This document shows, piece after piece, positions 27,504-37,787 of a stretch of 64,000 nt of DNA. The DNA is from Streptomyces sp. NBC_01707. Its GTDB lineage: Bacteria; Actinomycetota; Actinomycetes; Streptomycetales; Streptomycetaceae. The DNA is taken from assembly GCF_041438805.1 (NCBI RefSeq), contig NZ_CP109190.1, positions 5,270,001 through 5,334,000 on the forward strand. The letters run 5' to 3'. How positions within the stretch are numbered: position 1 is the first letter of the stretch; every line of letters begins with the position of its first letter. The translations under genes were made by a program, and so were the position numbers. The notes under the pieces were generated by a model. That model saw only the letters and a program-made list of their open reading frames with translations. It did no database searches and had not been told where the DNA came from.

Positions 27504-28595
27504 ATGGACTTCACGCCCACGGAGGAGCAGACCGCGGCGCAGGGTCTCGCCGCGCAGATCTTCGGAGATCTGGCCACGCACGAGCGGCTGGCCGCCGCCG
27601 GGACGGGGACGGACACCGAGCTGTGGAAGGAGCTGTGCGCGGCCGGGCTGACGGCTGCCGTCGAGGAGATCGGGCTGCTGGGTCTGGTACTGCTGCTGGA
27701 GGAGCAGGGGAGAACGACTGCGCAGGTGCCGCTCGCGGTGACCTGCGCGTACGGGCTGCTTGCCGTCGCCGAGCACGGTACGGACGAACAGCGGGAGCGG
27801 CTGCTTCCGCCGCTGCGGGACGGAACCGCTGTCGCCACCGGTGCGTTCCCGGCACGAGACGGTCTACGGGCCGACGGTGAAGGGAGGTTGAGCGGCACCG
27901 TGCCCTATGTGCCGTGGCTGCGGGACGCCACTTCGGTGCTCGTGGCGGACGCGGACCGGGTGCTGTGGATCGTACGGATCGCAGACCCGGGTGTGGCGGT
28001 GACGCCCGTGGAGACGACGGCTCCATGGTCGGCGGCCCGGCTCACCTTGGACCGGGCGCCCGGCGAGCGGCTTGGACCAGCAGGACGGACGGGGACGAAC
28101 ACGGGGGCGGGCACGGGGGCGAACAGCGTGACCGCGGCGACGGCGTACGGAGCCGTGCTGGCCGCGAGCCGAACGGCGTTCGCGGGGTTGCAGGCCGGGG
28201 TGTGCGCCGGGTCGCTGGCCCGGGCGGTCGCCCACACCGCCACCAGGGAACAGTTCGGGCGCCCTCTCTCCACCAACCAGGGGGTGCTGCTGCGTGCCGC
28301 CGATGCCCATATGGACACCGAGGCGATAAGGGTCACCGCATACGAGGCGGCGTGGCGTCACGACAGGGGGCTGCCGTACGCGGCCCAGGCGCTGACCGCG
28401 GCCTGGTGGGCCTCGGAGGCGGGCAAGAGGGTCGTGCATGCCGGACAGCATCTGCACGGTGGGACGGGCGCCGACCTCGACCACCCCGTGCACCGGCACT
28501 TCCTCTGGGGTCGCCAGCTCGACGCCTATCTGGGATGCGGCAGCGAAGTGCTCGAGGAACTGGGTCAGTTGCTGGTGAAGGAGGGATCGCAATGA
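27504..28595 (+). CDS. Acyl-CoA dehydrogenase, short partner subunit (FadE28/ChsE1-like)
   Basis: 363 residues beginning one base after the ChsH2-like stop. The N-terminus MDFTPTEEQTAAQG is typical. The FAD/CoA region is seen in ATREQFGRPLSTNQGVL and AGQHLHGGTGADLDHP. The middle domain is short and lacks the usual EAGTDL-type motif, as in the non-canonical half of alpha2beta2 dehydrogenases of the igr operon. It probably forms a heterotetramer with the 25290 product. Thr/Gly-rich residues (about 195-210) form a short low-complexity insert. Confidence 0.87.
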   Translation: MDFTPTEEQTAAQGLAAQIFGDLATHERLAAAGTGTDTELWKELCAAGLTAAVEEIGLLGLVLLLEEQGRTTAQVPLAVTCAYGLLAVAEHGTDEQRERLLPPLRDGTAVATGAFPARDGLRADGEGRLSGTVPYVPWLRDATSVLVADADRVLWIVRIADPGVAVTPVETTAPWSAARLTLDRAPGERLGPAGRTGTNTGAGTGANSVTAATAYGAVLAASRTAFAGLQAGVCAGSLARAVAHTATREQFGRPLSTNQGVLLRAADAHMDTEAIRVTAYEAAWRHDRGLPYAAQALTAAWWASEAGKRVVHAGQHLHGGTGADLDHPVHRHFLWGRQLDAYLGCGSEVLEELGQLLVKEGSQ

Positions 28596-28987
28596 AGGTC
28601 GGCGAGGAGCTGGCACCGCTGGAGGTCGCGGTGACCCGCACCCTGATCGTCGCGGGCTCCATCGCCTCCCGCGACTACCAGGACGTGCACCATGACGCCG
28701 AGCTCGCACAGCAGAAGGGCTCCCCGGACATCTTCATGAACATCCTGACGACCAACGGCCTGGTCGGGCGGTTCGTCACCGACCACTTCGGGCCCTCGGC
28801 GGTGCTCCACAAGGTCGCCATCAGGCTGGGCGCACCCAACTATCCGGGGGACACCCTGGTGTTGAGCGGCACCGTCACGGCCCTCGGCGACGACGGGACG
28901 GCAGAGGTGACGGTCGTCGGGACCAATGGTCTCGGCAGGCACGTCACCGGCAAGGTGACCGTCAGTGTTCCGGGAGGATCCGCATGA
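28592..28987 (+). CDS. MaoC-like enoyl-CoA hydratase (ChsH1-like)
   Basis: 131 residues, a single hot-dog domain. The hydratase motif appears as SRDYQDVHHDAELA, with the catalytic Asp and His, and is followed by the NILTTNGLVGRFVTDHFG helix. The ATG overlaps the previous stop by four bases, and its own stop overlaps the next ATG. In the mycobacterial igr system ChsH1 supplies the active site and ChsH2 the partner fold for hydrating the side-chain enoyl-CoA. The same pairing is inferred here. Confidence 0.88.
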   Translation: MKVGEELAPLEVAVTRTLIVAGSIASRDYQDVHHDAELAQQKGSPDIFMNILTTNGLVGRFVTDHFGPSAVLHKVAIRLGAPNYPGDTLVLSGTVTALGDDGTAEVTVVGTNGLGRHVTGKVTVSVPGGSA

Positions 28988-30153
28988 GCGTGCGCAGGGC
29001 GGATTCTCTCGGCGGACGGGCCGCGATCGTGGGGATCGGGGCGACCGAGTTCTCCAAGGACTCCGGGCGCAGCGAACTGAAGCTGGCCGTCGAAGCGGTG
29101 TGGGCCGCCCTCGACGACGCCGGACTGACCCCCGCCGATGTCGACGGCCTGGTCACCTTCACGATGGACACCAGCCCCGAGATCACCGTCGCCCAGGCGG
29201 TCGGCATGGGGGAGCTGTCGTTCTTCTCCCGTATCCACTACGGAGGTGGGGCGGCCTGCGCCACCGTGCAGCAGGCGGCGCTCGCGGTGGCGAGTGGGGT
29301 GGCCGATGTCGTGGTCTGCTACCGCGCGTTCAACGAGCGTTCGGGGCGCCGCTTCGGTTCCGGGGTGCAGCACCGGGAACCGACGGCTGAGGGGACCGCG
29401 CTCGGCTGGAATCTTCCCTTCGGGCTGCTCACCCCGGCCTCGTGGGTCGCCATGGCAGCCCAGCGCTACCTGCACACGTACAACCTGACGCCGGAAGCCT
29501 TCGGCCACGTCGCGGTCACCGACCGGCGTCATGCCGCGCGTAACCCGGCGGCGTACTTCTACGAGAAGCCGATCACGCTTGCCGATCACGCCGCATCGCG
29601 CTGGATCGTCGAACCTCTACGGCTGCTCGACTGCTGTCAGGAGACCGACGGCGGACAGGCGATCGTCGTCACCGGTGCCGAGCGGGCCCGTGACCTTCCC
29701 CGGCCACCCGCAGTCATCGTCGCCGCCGCTCAGGGTGCCGGGCGGGCGCAGGAACAGATGACCAGTTTCTACCGTGACGGGATGACCGGACTGCCGGAGA
29801 TGGACGTCGTCGCCAGACAGCTCTGGCGTACCTCCGGACTCGCTCCCGCCGACATCGACGTGGGCATCCTCTACGACCACTTCACCCCGTTCGTTCTGAT
29901 GCAGCTGGAGGAGTTCGGATTCTGCGGACCGGGTGAGGCCGCCGATTTCGTGGCGGACGACGCGCTGCCGCTGAACACACACGGAGGGCAGTTGGGGGAG
30001 GCCTATCTGCACGGGATGAACGGCATTGCGGAGGCGGTCCGGCAGATCCGGGGCACGTCCGTGAACCAGATACCCGGCGCGGCCAGAACGCTGGTGACGG
30101 CAGGCACGGGAGTCCCCACCTCGGGACTCATACTGGGTACGGACGGCGGGTGA
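28984..30153 (+). CDS. Thiolase-like lipid-transfer protein, probable retro-aldolase (Ltp2-like)
   Basis: 389 residues with a thiolase fold: GGRAAIVGIGATEFSKDSGR at the N-terminus, HYGGGAACATVQQAALAV in the nucleophile-elbow region and LNTHGGQLGEAYLHGMNG near the C-terminus. SCP-X/Ltp proteins of this kind lack true thiolase chemistry. In M. tuberculosis Ltp2, docked on DUF35 of ChsH2, performs the retro-aldol cleavage that releases propionyl-CoA. It closes the five-gene operon and starts within the ChsH1 stop. A carrier function is the alternative. Confidence 0.88.
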   Translation: MSVRRADSLGGRAAIVGIGATEFSKDSGRSELKLAVEAVWAALDDAGLTPADVDGLVTFTMDTSPEITVAQAVGMGELSFFSRIHYGGGAACATVQQAALAVASGVADVVVCYRAFNERSGRRFGSGVQHREPTAEGTALGWNLPFGLLTPASWVAMAAQRYLHTYNLTPEAFGHVAVTDRRHAARNPAAYFYEKPITLADHAASRWIVEPLRLLDCCQETDGGQAIVVTGAERARDLPRPPAVIVAAAQGAGRAQEQMTSFYRDGMTGLPEMDVVARQLWRTSGLAPADIDVGILYDHFTPFVLMQLEEFGFCGPGEAADFVADDALPLNTHGGQLGEAYLHGMNGIAEAVRQIRGTSVNQIPGAARTLVTAGTGVPTSGLILGTDGG

Positions 30154-30331
30154 CGGGGTGCGAGGGCGCCGGTGGGGCGGTGGGGGACGTCCGTGGGCGA
30201 CCCTGAGGCCTGATGACGGCCTCTACTCCTTCAGGAGGTGGGGCCTGCCCCACCCCTACAACCTGAGGCGGACGTGGCTTCGGGACCTGGGGCCGATCCC
30301 CCGGGGTGGTGCCCACTCCTAGCGTGGACCC

Positions 30332-31021
30332 ATGACCACGCCAGTCTGCACGGGCGCCTCCAGGGGAGCCGCTGCCGCCACCGGATACGCGCCGCACACC
30401 TCGTCGGCGTCGCACACGCAGCACGCGCCACGCGCCTCATCGGCGTCACGCCCGCAGCGCGCATCGACCCCCACGCAGGCCTCGCGCACCGCGGTCACTT
30501 CGTACGGTCCGCGTGCTCCGTACGTGCCGTACCCGTCGTTCTCGTCGTTCGTGCGGGCGCGGGGGCCGGTGCTGCTGCGTACCGCGCGCTCACTCACCGC
30601 CAACCCGAGTGATGCCGAGGATCTGCTGCAGACCGCGCTCACCAAGACGTACGTGGCATGGGAGCGGATCGAGGACCACCGGGCCCTCGACGGTTACGTT
30701 CGCCGGGCGCTGCTGAACACCCGGACCTCGCAGTGGCGCAAGCGCAAGGTCGACGAGTTCGCCTGTGACGAGCTGCCCGAGCAGGAGGCCTCTCCGGCGC
30801 CCGATCCCGCCGAGCAGCAGTCCTTGCACGATGCGATGTGGCGGGCCGTGCTGAAGCTTCCGGACCGGCAGCGGGCGATGGTCGTCCTGCGCTACTACGA
30901 GGACCTCAGCGAGGCGCAGACGGCGGAGGTGCTCGGGGTGTCCATCGGCACCGTCAAGAGCGCGGTCTCACGAGCGCTCGGCAAGCTCCGCGAGGACCCG
31001 GAGCTGATCCCGGTGCGCTGA
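30332..31021 (+). CDS. SigE-family RNA polymerase sigma factor (ECF-type)
   Basis: 229 residues. After an Ala/Ser/Thr-rich N-terminus of about 70 residues come region 2 (FVRARGPVLLRTARSLTANPSDAEDLLQTALTKTYVAWERI) and region 4 (LPDRQRAMVVLRYYEDLSEAQTAEVLGVSIGTVKSAVSRAL). The order and the YYEDLSEAQTA signature fit the actinobacterial SigE70-type group. No anti-sigma gene follows. The long N-terminus is unusual; a later start or a pro-sequence is possible. The target regulon is unknown. Confidence 0.9.
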   Translation: MTTPVCTGASRGAAAATGYAPHTSSASHTQHAPRASSASRPQRASTPTQASRTAVTSYGPRAPYVPYPSFSSFVRARGPVLLRTARSLTANPSDAEDLLQTALTKTYVAWERIEDHRALDGYVRRALLNTRTSQWRKRKVDEFACDELPEQEASPAPDPAEQQSLHDAMWRAVLKLPDRQRAMVVLRYYEDLSEAQTAEVLGVSIGTVKSAVSRALGKLREDPELIPVR

Positions 31022-31181
31022 GCCCGAACCTCACCGGCGGGCGGGCAGTGCGGCGGCCCGACCGGCCGGCAGGCGGGCGGGCGCGGGCTCGCGAGGCGTT
31101 CCGGGTGGTGCGACGGTGGGTGGTATCAGCCTTCCTCCCAGGACACCGGGAAACCAGAAGCCGAGAAAGGTGGCGACGGTC

Positions 31182-31577
31182 ATGGCTGAACATCCGCATG
31201 CCGCGCTGGTCCGCAAGGGCTACGAAGCGTTCAACCGCGGTGACATGGAGACGCTGGCCGAGATGCTGACGGGCGACGCGACCCACCACGTCCCGGGCAA
31301 CAGTCCGTTCTCCGGTGACTACAAGGGCCGGGACGAGATGCTCGCCCACTACCGGCGGCTGGCCGAGGAGTGCGACGGCACGATGACGGCCACGCTGCTG
31401 AATGTGCTGGTCGACGGCCGGGGGCACGCAGTGTCTGTGCATCGGGTCCTGGCGAAGCGCAAGGGGCGGACGATCGACGCCATGGGCGGGATCGTCTTCC
31501 GGATCATCGGTGACAAGGCCACCGACCTCGACGAGTGCATGGAAGACATTCAGGTCAGCGACGAGTTCTGGTCCTGA
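31182..31577 (+). CDS. NTF2-like/SnoaL-like small protein
   Basis: 131 residues from ATG 31182 with GAGAAAGG upstream; a GTG four codons earlier is possible. The cone-shaped alpha+beta fold is suggested by LVRKGYEAFNRGDMETLAEM, THHVPGNSPFSGDYKGRDEM and a C-terminal ECMEDIQVSDEFWS. The family includes ketosteroid isomerase and polyketide cyclase relatives. No catalytic residues can be assigned with certainty. It stands alone between the sigma-factor gene and the acyl-CoA ligase gene. Confidence 0.82.
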   Translation: MAEHPHAALVRKGYEAFNRGDMETLAEMLTGDATHHVPGNSPFSGDYKGRDEMLAHYRRLAEECDGTMTATLLNVLVDGRGHAVSVHRVLAKRKGRTIDAMGGIVFRIIGDKATDLDECMEDIQVSDEFWS

Positions 31578-31645
31578 TTCCCGGTTCCTCGCACCGCGGG
31601 CCCCGCCCGCGTGCCGGCCAGCGGAATCCGACGGAAAGCGATTCG

Positions 31646-31680
31646 TACTCCCGGGAGTAGTGACATACCGAGCGGTATGT
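31646..31680. promoter_or_regulatory. Two palindromes upstream of the acyl-CoA ligase gene
   Basis: ACATACCGAGCGGTATGT at 31663-31680 is an 8+8 perfect inverted repeat with a 2-base centre, the form of many TetR-family operators controlling acyl-CoA genes. Directly before it, TACTCCCGGGAGTA at 31646-31659 is a perfect 14-bp palindrome. The ligase GTG is 53 bases downstream. Confidence 0.65.
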
Positions 31681-31732
31681 GCGCAGAATCAGCGGAACCT
31701 TACTGCCGCGTAGCGCCCACCGGGAGGACGCC

Positions 31733-33382
<1,650 letters not shown>

Positions 33383-33436
33383 TCGACGGGTAGGACGGCG
33401 CCGTCACGGCCTGAAAAGGGTCTGCCAGGCGCATGC

Positions 33437-33474
33437 GACGAGGGCGGTACGGGAAATCCCGTACCGCCCTCGTC
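33437..33474. terminator. Strong bidirectional hairpin terminator
   Basis: Two 18-base arms (GACGAGGGCGGTACGGGA and TCCCGTACCGCCCTCGTC) are perfectly complementary with only two bases between. It separates the converging acyl-CoA ligase and PAS/receiver genes. Confidence 0.88.
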
Positions 33475-33493
33475 CCATGCGTCCGTCCGTCGG

Positions 33494-36400
33494 TCAGTTC
33501 GTGCCGATCTTCGCCAGCAGGTCGACGATGCGGGACTGCACGTCTTCGCTCGTCGAGCGTTCCGCCAGGAACAGCACGGTCTCGCCCGAGCTGAGTTTCG
33601 GCAGTTCCGCCCGGTTCATGTCGGCCGAGGTGTAGACGACCAGCGGGGTCCGGTTGAGCTGGCCGTTCGCGCGCAGCCAATCGATGATCCCGGCCCGGCG
33701 GCGACGTACCTGCATCAGGTCCATCACCACCAGGTTCGGCCGCATCCGGGTGGCCAGCGCGACCGCCTCGTCGTCGGTGGCGGCCCGCGCGACCTGCATG
33801 CCGCGGCGTTCCAGCGTCGCCGTCAGGGCCACCGCGATCTCCTCGTGCTCCTCGATCACCAGCACCCGCGGCGGGTGCTGGTCGCTGTCGCGGGGAGCGA
33901 GCGCCTTGAGGAGTACGGCGGGGTCGGCACCGTACGCCGCTTCCCGCGATGCCTGCCCCAGACCGGCCGTCACCAGTACCGGAACCTCCGCGGCCACCGC
34001 CGCCTGGCGCAGCGACTGCAGGGCCGTACGCGTGATGGGGCCGGTCAGCGGGTCCACGAAGAGCGCGGCGGGGAACGCCGCGATCTGGGCGTCCACCTCC
34101 TCGCGGGAGTGCACGATCACCGGCCGGTAGCCGCGGTCGCCCAGCGCCTGCTGGGTGGAGACGTCCGGCGCGGGCCAGACGAGGAGCCGACGCGGGTTGT
34201 CCAGCGGCTCCGGGGGCAGCTCGTCGTCGACCGGCTGCGGCGACGGACGGTTGGCGACTTCCACCGCTCCTCCCGGACCGTCCAGCGGCTCCGGACCTTC
34301 GGCGCCCTCGTCGGGTGCCCCGATGGCGTATGCACGCCCCTCGGCCGCAGGGGCGTGCAGCAGTTGCCCCGAGGTGTTGGTGGTGGGAGCGGGGGCGGGC
34401 TGCGCAGCGGCGGCCGGTGCGGCACCGGGCTGCCCGGCGGCCGGATGCGGCACGGCGGGCTGTGCGGTGCGCTCGGCCTCGGGCGGGGCGGCGAGCTTAC
34501 GGCGCCGGCCGGCGCCGCCGAGCGTCTGGTTCTGCTGATGGGCGAGGTGCTGGACGAACGGCACGCCCTGCCCGAGCGTCCGCACACTGAACGCGCGCCC
34601 CTGCGTCGAGTCCGCCGACGCGGATGCGGGCATGGGGGCCTCGGCCGGCAGCGGCTGGCGCCGCGCATCCGGCACGGGCTCGGCTGCCGGAGCGGGCACG
34701 GGTGCAGGAGCGGGTGCGGTGTCCCGCGGGCGGCTCTCCGTCACACCGGTGGCGTCGGTGGTACCGGTGGTGTGGGTGGTACCGGTGGTGTGGGTGGTGT
34801 GACCCGCTCCGGCCCAGTCCAGACCGTCGCCGGGCGGCGTGAGGGAGGACAGCCCCTGTCCCGACGTGCCGTTCTCCGCCCAGCCCCCGGGCTGCGCGGG
34901 CAGCCCGGGCTGCATCGGCTGCTGCGGGGACTCCGGCTGTTCCGGCTGCTGCGGTGCGCCGGTCTGACGGGCCCGGCGGCGGCCGGTCGGCGTGGGGTGC
35001 GCCTGCGGTGGGGTGTGCGCGTCGTGCGGGGCCTGCACGGCGTCATGGCGTCCAGGCAGCGAGGCGTCCGCCTCACCGGCCGTGGGCGGGATCCGGTCGG
35101 CATCGGCGGGCGGGAGCGCGAACGCGGTCCGCGGCCCCGCCGACTCCGCCGGAACGGACCGGTCCTGCGCGGTCCCGAGCGCCCGACGGGCCCGCCGCCC
35201 GGTCGGCTGCGGCTGGGCCTGGCCCTGCTGCGGGGCGGCCTCGCCCTGCCCCTGGCCGGCGGCGGGAGCGGCTGCCGGGAGGGCCAGCTGATTCTCACTG
35301 CCCTGACGAGTCCGGTGTCCGCCCGCAGACGCCGGCATCTCGGCCGGAACGCCCTGCGGCGGCACGGTCTGCCCGCGCTGCGGACGTCCGCCACCGCCCT
35401 GTGCGCCCTCGGCCGCCGTCACCACGGAGCCCTCGGACGGCGCCGCGGCTCCGGGCAGAGCCAACGCCTGCCCCGGCTGCGAAGACCGGGTGGACTGTGC
35501 GGGCAGCGGGGACTGCGCGGGCGCAGCGGTCGCCTCGGCCGGGCTGGGCCTCCCCCGCCTGCGGCCGGACCCCTCGCCCTGCTGCTGTGCGGGGACGAGC
35601 CCCTGAGGCGACTGCGGACCCTGCTGGACCTGCTGAGCCGGCTCCTCCGGTGCCACCGCTTCGCGCCGTGCCCGGCGCCGTCCGGTCGGCTCCACCGCCC
35701 CTGTGCCGGCCTCCGGTCCGGCTTCCGCCGCACCCACCGGGCTCTCCAGGAAGGCATCCGTCGACGCCCGGCGGGCCCTGCGCCGCCCGCCGGGCGGTGT
35801 GCCCGGCTGCTGCTGAACGGCACCGGCCCCGGCAACACCGCCGACCGTCGCCTCCGCCGGGGCCTGCACGACGGGCGGCTCCGGCGGCATCACGGTGCCC
35901 GACCCCGCACCCAGCGGCACCTCCAGCACGTACGCGCTGCCGCTCATTCCCGGCATCTCGTGTGTCTGCAGCACACCGCCGTGCGCCCGCACGATTCCGC
36001 GCACGATCGGCTCGTGCACCGGGTCTCCCCCGGCGAACGGTCCGCGTACCTCGATCCGTACGACCTCACCGCGCTGCGCCGCCGCCACGACCACCGTCGA
36101 GTCGACATAGCCGCCGCCCGGCACCACACGCGCCTTGCCGGTCGAGTCGACCCCGGCGACATCCGCGACCAGATGCGCGAGCGCAGTCACCAGTCGACCC
36201 GCGTCGACCTCGGCCTCGATCGGCGGCGCATGCACCGCGAACTGGGCCCGGCCGGGGCCGATCAGCTCGACGGCCGCGTCGATGCCGGCCGTCACGACGC
36301 CGTCGAGCAGCACCGTCTCCTTGATCAGCTGCTCCGCACCGCTGTCCAGCCGCTGGAAGCCCAGCACGTTGTCGACGAGTGTCGTCATGCGGGCATAGCC

Positions 36401-37561
36401 GGCAGCCAGGTGGTGCAGGATCTGGTTGGCCTCGGGCCACAGCTGGCCCGCCGGGTCGGCGGCGAGCTTGAAGAGCTCGCCCCTCAGCTCCTCCAGCGGG
36501 CCACGCAGCGACTCGCCGAGCACGGCGGTCAGCTGGTGGTGCCGGGCGGTCAGGTCCGTGATCCGTTCGGCCTGCTCCTCCAGCTCTGCCGCGTACCGGT
36601 CGGTCCGGTCGGCCAGCTCGGTGGTGTGGCTCTCGGTCAGCTCGGCGACTTCGGTGGTGTGCCGCTCGGTGAGCTCGGCGACCTCGGTGGTGTGGCTCTC
36701 GGTCAGCTCGGCGAGCTGCGCGGTGTGCTGCTTGGTGAGTTCCTCGTACGGCCTGCGGTCGGTGAACGTCATCACCGCGCCGACCAGCTGGTCCCCGTCG
36801 CGGACGGGCGCGGTCGTCAGGTCGACCGGCACCGGGGCGCCGCTCTTGGACCACAGGACCTGCCCGCGCACCCGGTGCTTGCGCCCGGACTTGAGCGTGT
36901 CGGCGAGCGGCGACTCCTCGTACGGGAACGGCTCGCCCTCCGCACGCGAGTGCAGGATGAGCGGGTGCAGCTCCTGGCCGCCCAGGTCGCTGGCGCGGAA
37001 TCCGAGGATCTGCGCGGCGGCGGGGTTGACCAGAACGACCCGGCCGTCCGTGTCCGTACCGACGACACCCTCGGCCGCGGCCCGCAGGATCATCTCGGTC
37101 TGCCGCTGCGAACGGGCCAGCTCGGCCTCGGTGTCGACGGTGCCCGACAGATCCCGTACGACGAGCATCAGCAGCTCGTCACCCGTGTAGCTGCCGGTGT
37201 AGCCGGCCTGGAAGTCGGTGTACGCGGCCTGCCCGTCCTCGAGGCTGGCGCTGGTGACCTCGACCGGGTACTCGGTGCCGTCGGTCCGCCGCGCGGTCAT
37301 CCGCGTCGGTTTGGTACGGCCCCGCTCGTCCGCGGCCTCGGGCCTGCGCATCGACCCCGGAATCAGCTTGGAATCGAACTCCGGCAGCAGATCGAGCAGT
37401 CCACGACCGACGAGCGCGGTGCCCGGAGTCTCGAACATTTCGAGGGCGATGGTGTTGGCGTTGACGACCGTGCCGTTGCAATTGACGAGCAACAGCCCGT
37501 CCGGGAGGGCATCGAGTATGGCTGCGAGGCGAGCAGCGCCTCGGGATGGCCTGCTGCTCAC
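33494..37561 (-). CDS. Giant PAS / pseudo-histidine-kinase / receiver protein
   Basis: 1355 residues from a GTG with GGGAGGA upstream. Order: PAS1 (about 8-130), PAS2 (about 150-265), a coiled coil built of 11-residue repeats, a HisKA-like helix pair, a weak GHKL domain, a disordered Pro/Gln/Ala linker of over 500 residues, and two receiver-like domains. The expected SHELRTPL box reads GESLRGPLEEL, so the phosphoacceptor His is missing, and the ATPase N box lacks its Asn. The last receiver keeps VVMDLMQ and VYTSAD but has Glu where the conserved Lys is usual. It looks like a signalling scaffold, not an active kinase. No two-component partner adjoins it. Confidence 0.88.
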   Translation of the reverse strand: MSSRPSRGAARLAAILDALPDGLLLVNCNGTVVNANTIALEMFETPGTALVGRGLLDLLPEFDSKLIPGSMRRPEAADERGRTKPTRMTARRTDGTEYPVEVTSASLEDGQAAYTDFQAGYTGSYTGDELLMLVVRDLSGTVDTEAELARSQRQTEMILRAAAEGVVGTDTDGRVVLVNPAAAQILGFRASDLGGQELHPLILHSRAEGEPFPYEESPLADTLKSGRKHRVRGQVLWSKSGAPVPVDLTTAPVRDGDQLVGAVMTFTDRRPYEELTKQHTAQLAELTESHTTEVAELTERHTTEVAELTESHTTELADRTDRYAAELEEQAERITDLTARHHQLTAVLGESLRGPLEELRGELFKLAADPAGQLWPEANQILHHLAAGYARMTTLVDNVLGFQRLDSGAEQLIKETVLLDGVVTAGIDAAVELIGPGRAQFAVHAPPIEAEVDAGRLVTALAHLVADVAGVDSTGKARVVPGGGYVDSTVVVAAAQRGEVVRIEVRGPFAGGDPVHEPIVRGIVRAHGGVLQTHEMPGMSGSAYVLEVPLGAGSGTVMPPEPPVVQAPAEATVGGVAGAGAVQQQPGTPPGGRRRARRASTDAFLESPVGAAEAGPEAGTGAVEPTGRRRARREAVAPEEPAQQVQQGPQSPQGLVPAQQQGEGSGRRRGRPSPAEATAAPAQSPLPAQSTRSSQPGQALALPGAAAPSEGSVVTAAEGAQGGGGRPQRGQTVPPQGVPAEMPASAGGHRTRQGSENQLALPAAAPAAGQGQGEAAPQQGQAQPQPTGRRARRALGTAQDRSVPAESAGPRTAFALPPADADRIPPTAGEADASLPGRHDAVQAPHDAHTPPQAHPTPTGRRRARQTGAPQQPEQPESPQQPMQPGLPAQPGGWAENGTSGQGLSSLTPPGDGLDWAGAGHTTHTTGTTHTTGTTDATGVTESRPRDTAPAPAPVPAPAAEPVPDARRQPLPAEAPMPASASADSTQGRAFSVRTLGQGVPFVQHLAHQQNQTLGGAGRRRKLAAPPEAERTAQPAVPHPAAGQPGAAPAAAAQPAPAPTTNTSGQLLHAPAAEGRAYAIGAPDEGAEGPEPLDGPGGAVEVANRPSPQPVDDELPPEPLDNPRRLLVWPAPDVSTQQALGDRGYRPVIVHSREEVDAQIAAFPAALFVDPLTGPITRTALQSLRQAAVAAEVPVLVTAGLGQASREAAYGADPAVLLKALAPRDSDQHPPRVLVIEEHEEIAVALTATLERRGMQVARAATDDEAVALATRMRPNLVVMDLMQVRRRRAGIIDWLRANGQLNRTPLVVYTSADMNRAELPKLSSGETVLFLAERSTSEDVQSRIVDLLAKIGTN
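36621..36752 (-). repeat. 33-bp tandem repeats encoding an 11-residue coiled-coil unit
   Basis: Three close copies (36621-36653, 36654-36686, 36687-36719) and one degenerate copy (36720-36752). They encode variants of LTESHTTEVAE, a hendecad that continues the coiled coil between the second PAS and the kinase-like part. Copy number could vary by slippage. Confidence 0.8.
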
Positions 37562-37787
37562 GACGACGCTTCCTCCCTGATTACCGCACCTTGCCGACAG
37601 CGGGCCCCATCTTGCCCCTCGGGCCGCAGGCTGTCACTGGAGGAGTCTAAAGGCAGGGGAGGGGCATCCGACGGCGGATGAGGGGGAGCTCTCACCAAGG
37701 TTCTGTGCATACGGTGTACGACTCCTGCCCTGTGCGAGTTCTGTGAAGCTCCCGGTACGGCTTCTGCGGCGAGCCCGGCGACCGTGG

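Noticed and set aside
34741..34800. Short GT-rich repeats that look like a minisatellite or CRISPR-like array
   Set aside because: They are 18-bp coding repeats (TTGTTH units) inside the disordered linker of the PAS/receiver protein, with no spacers.
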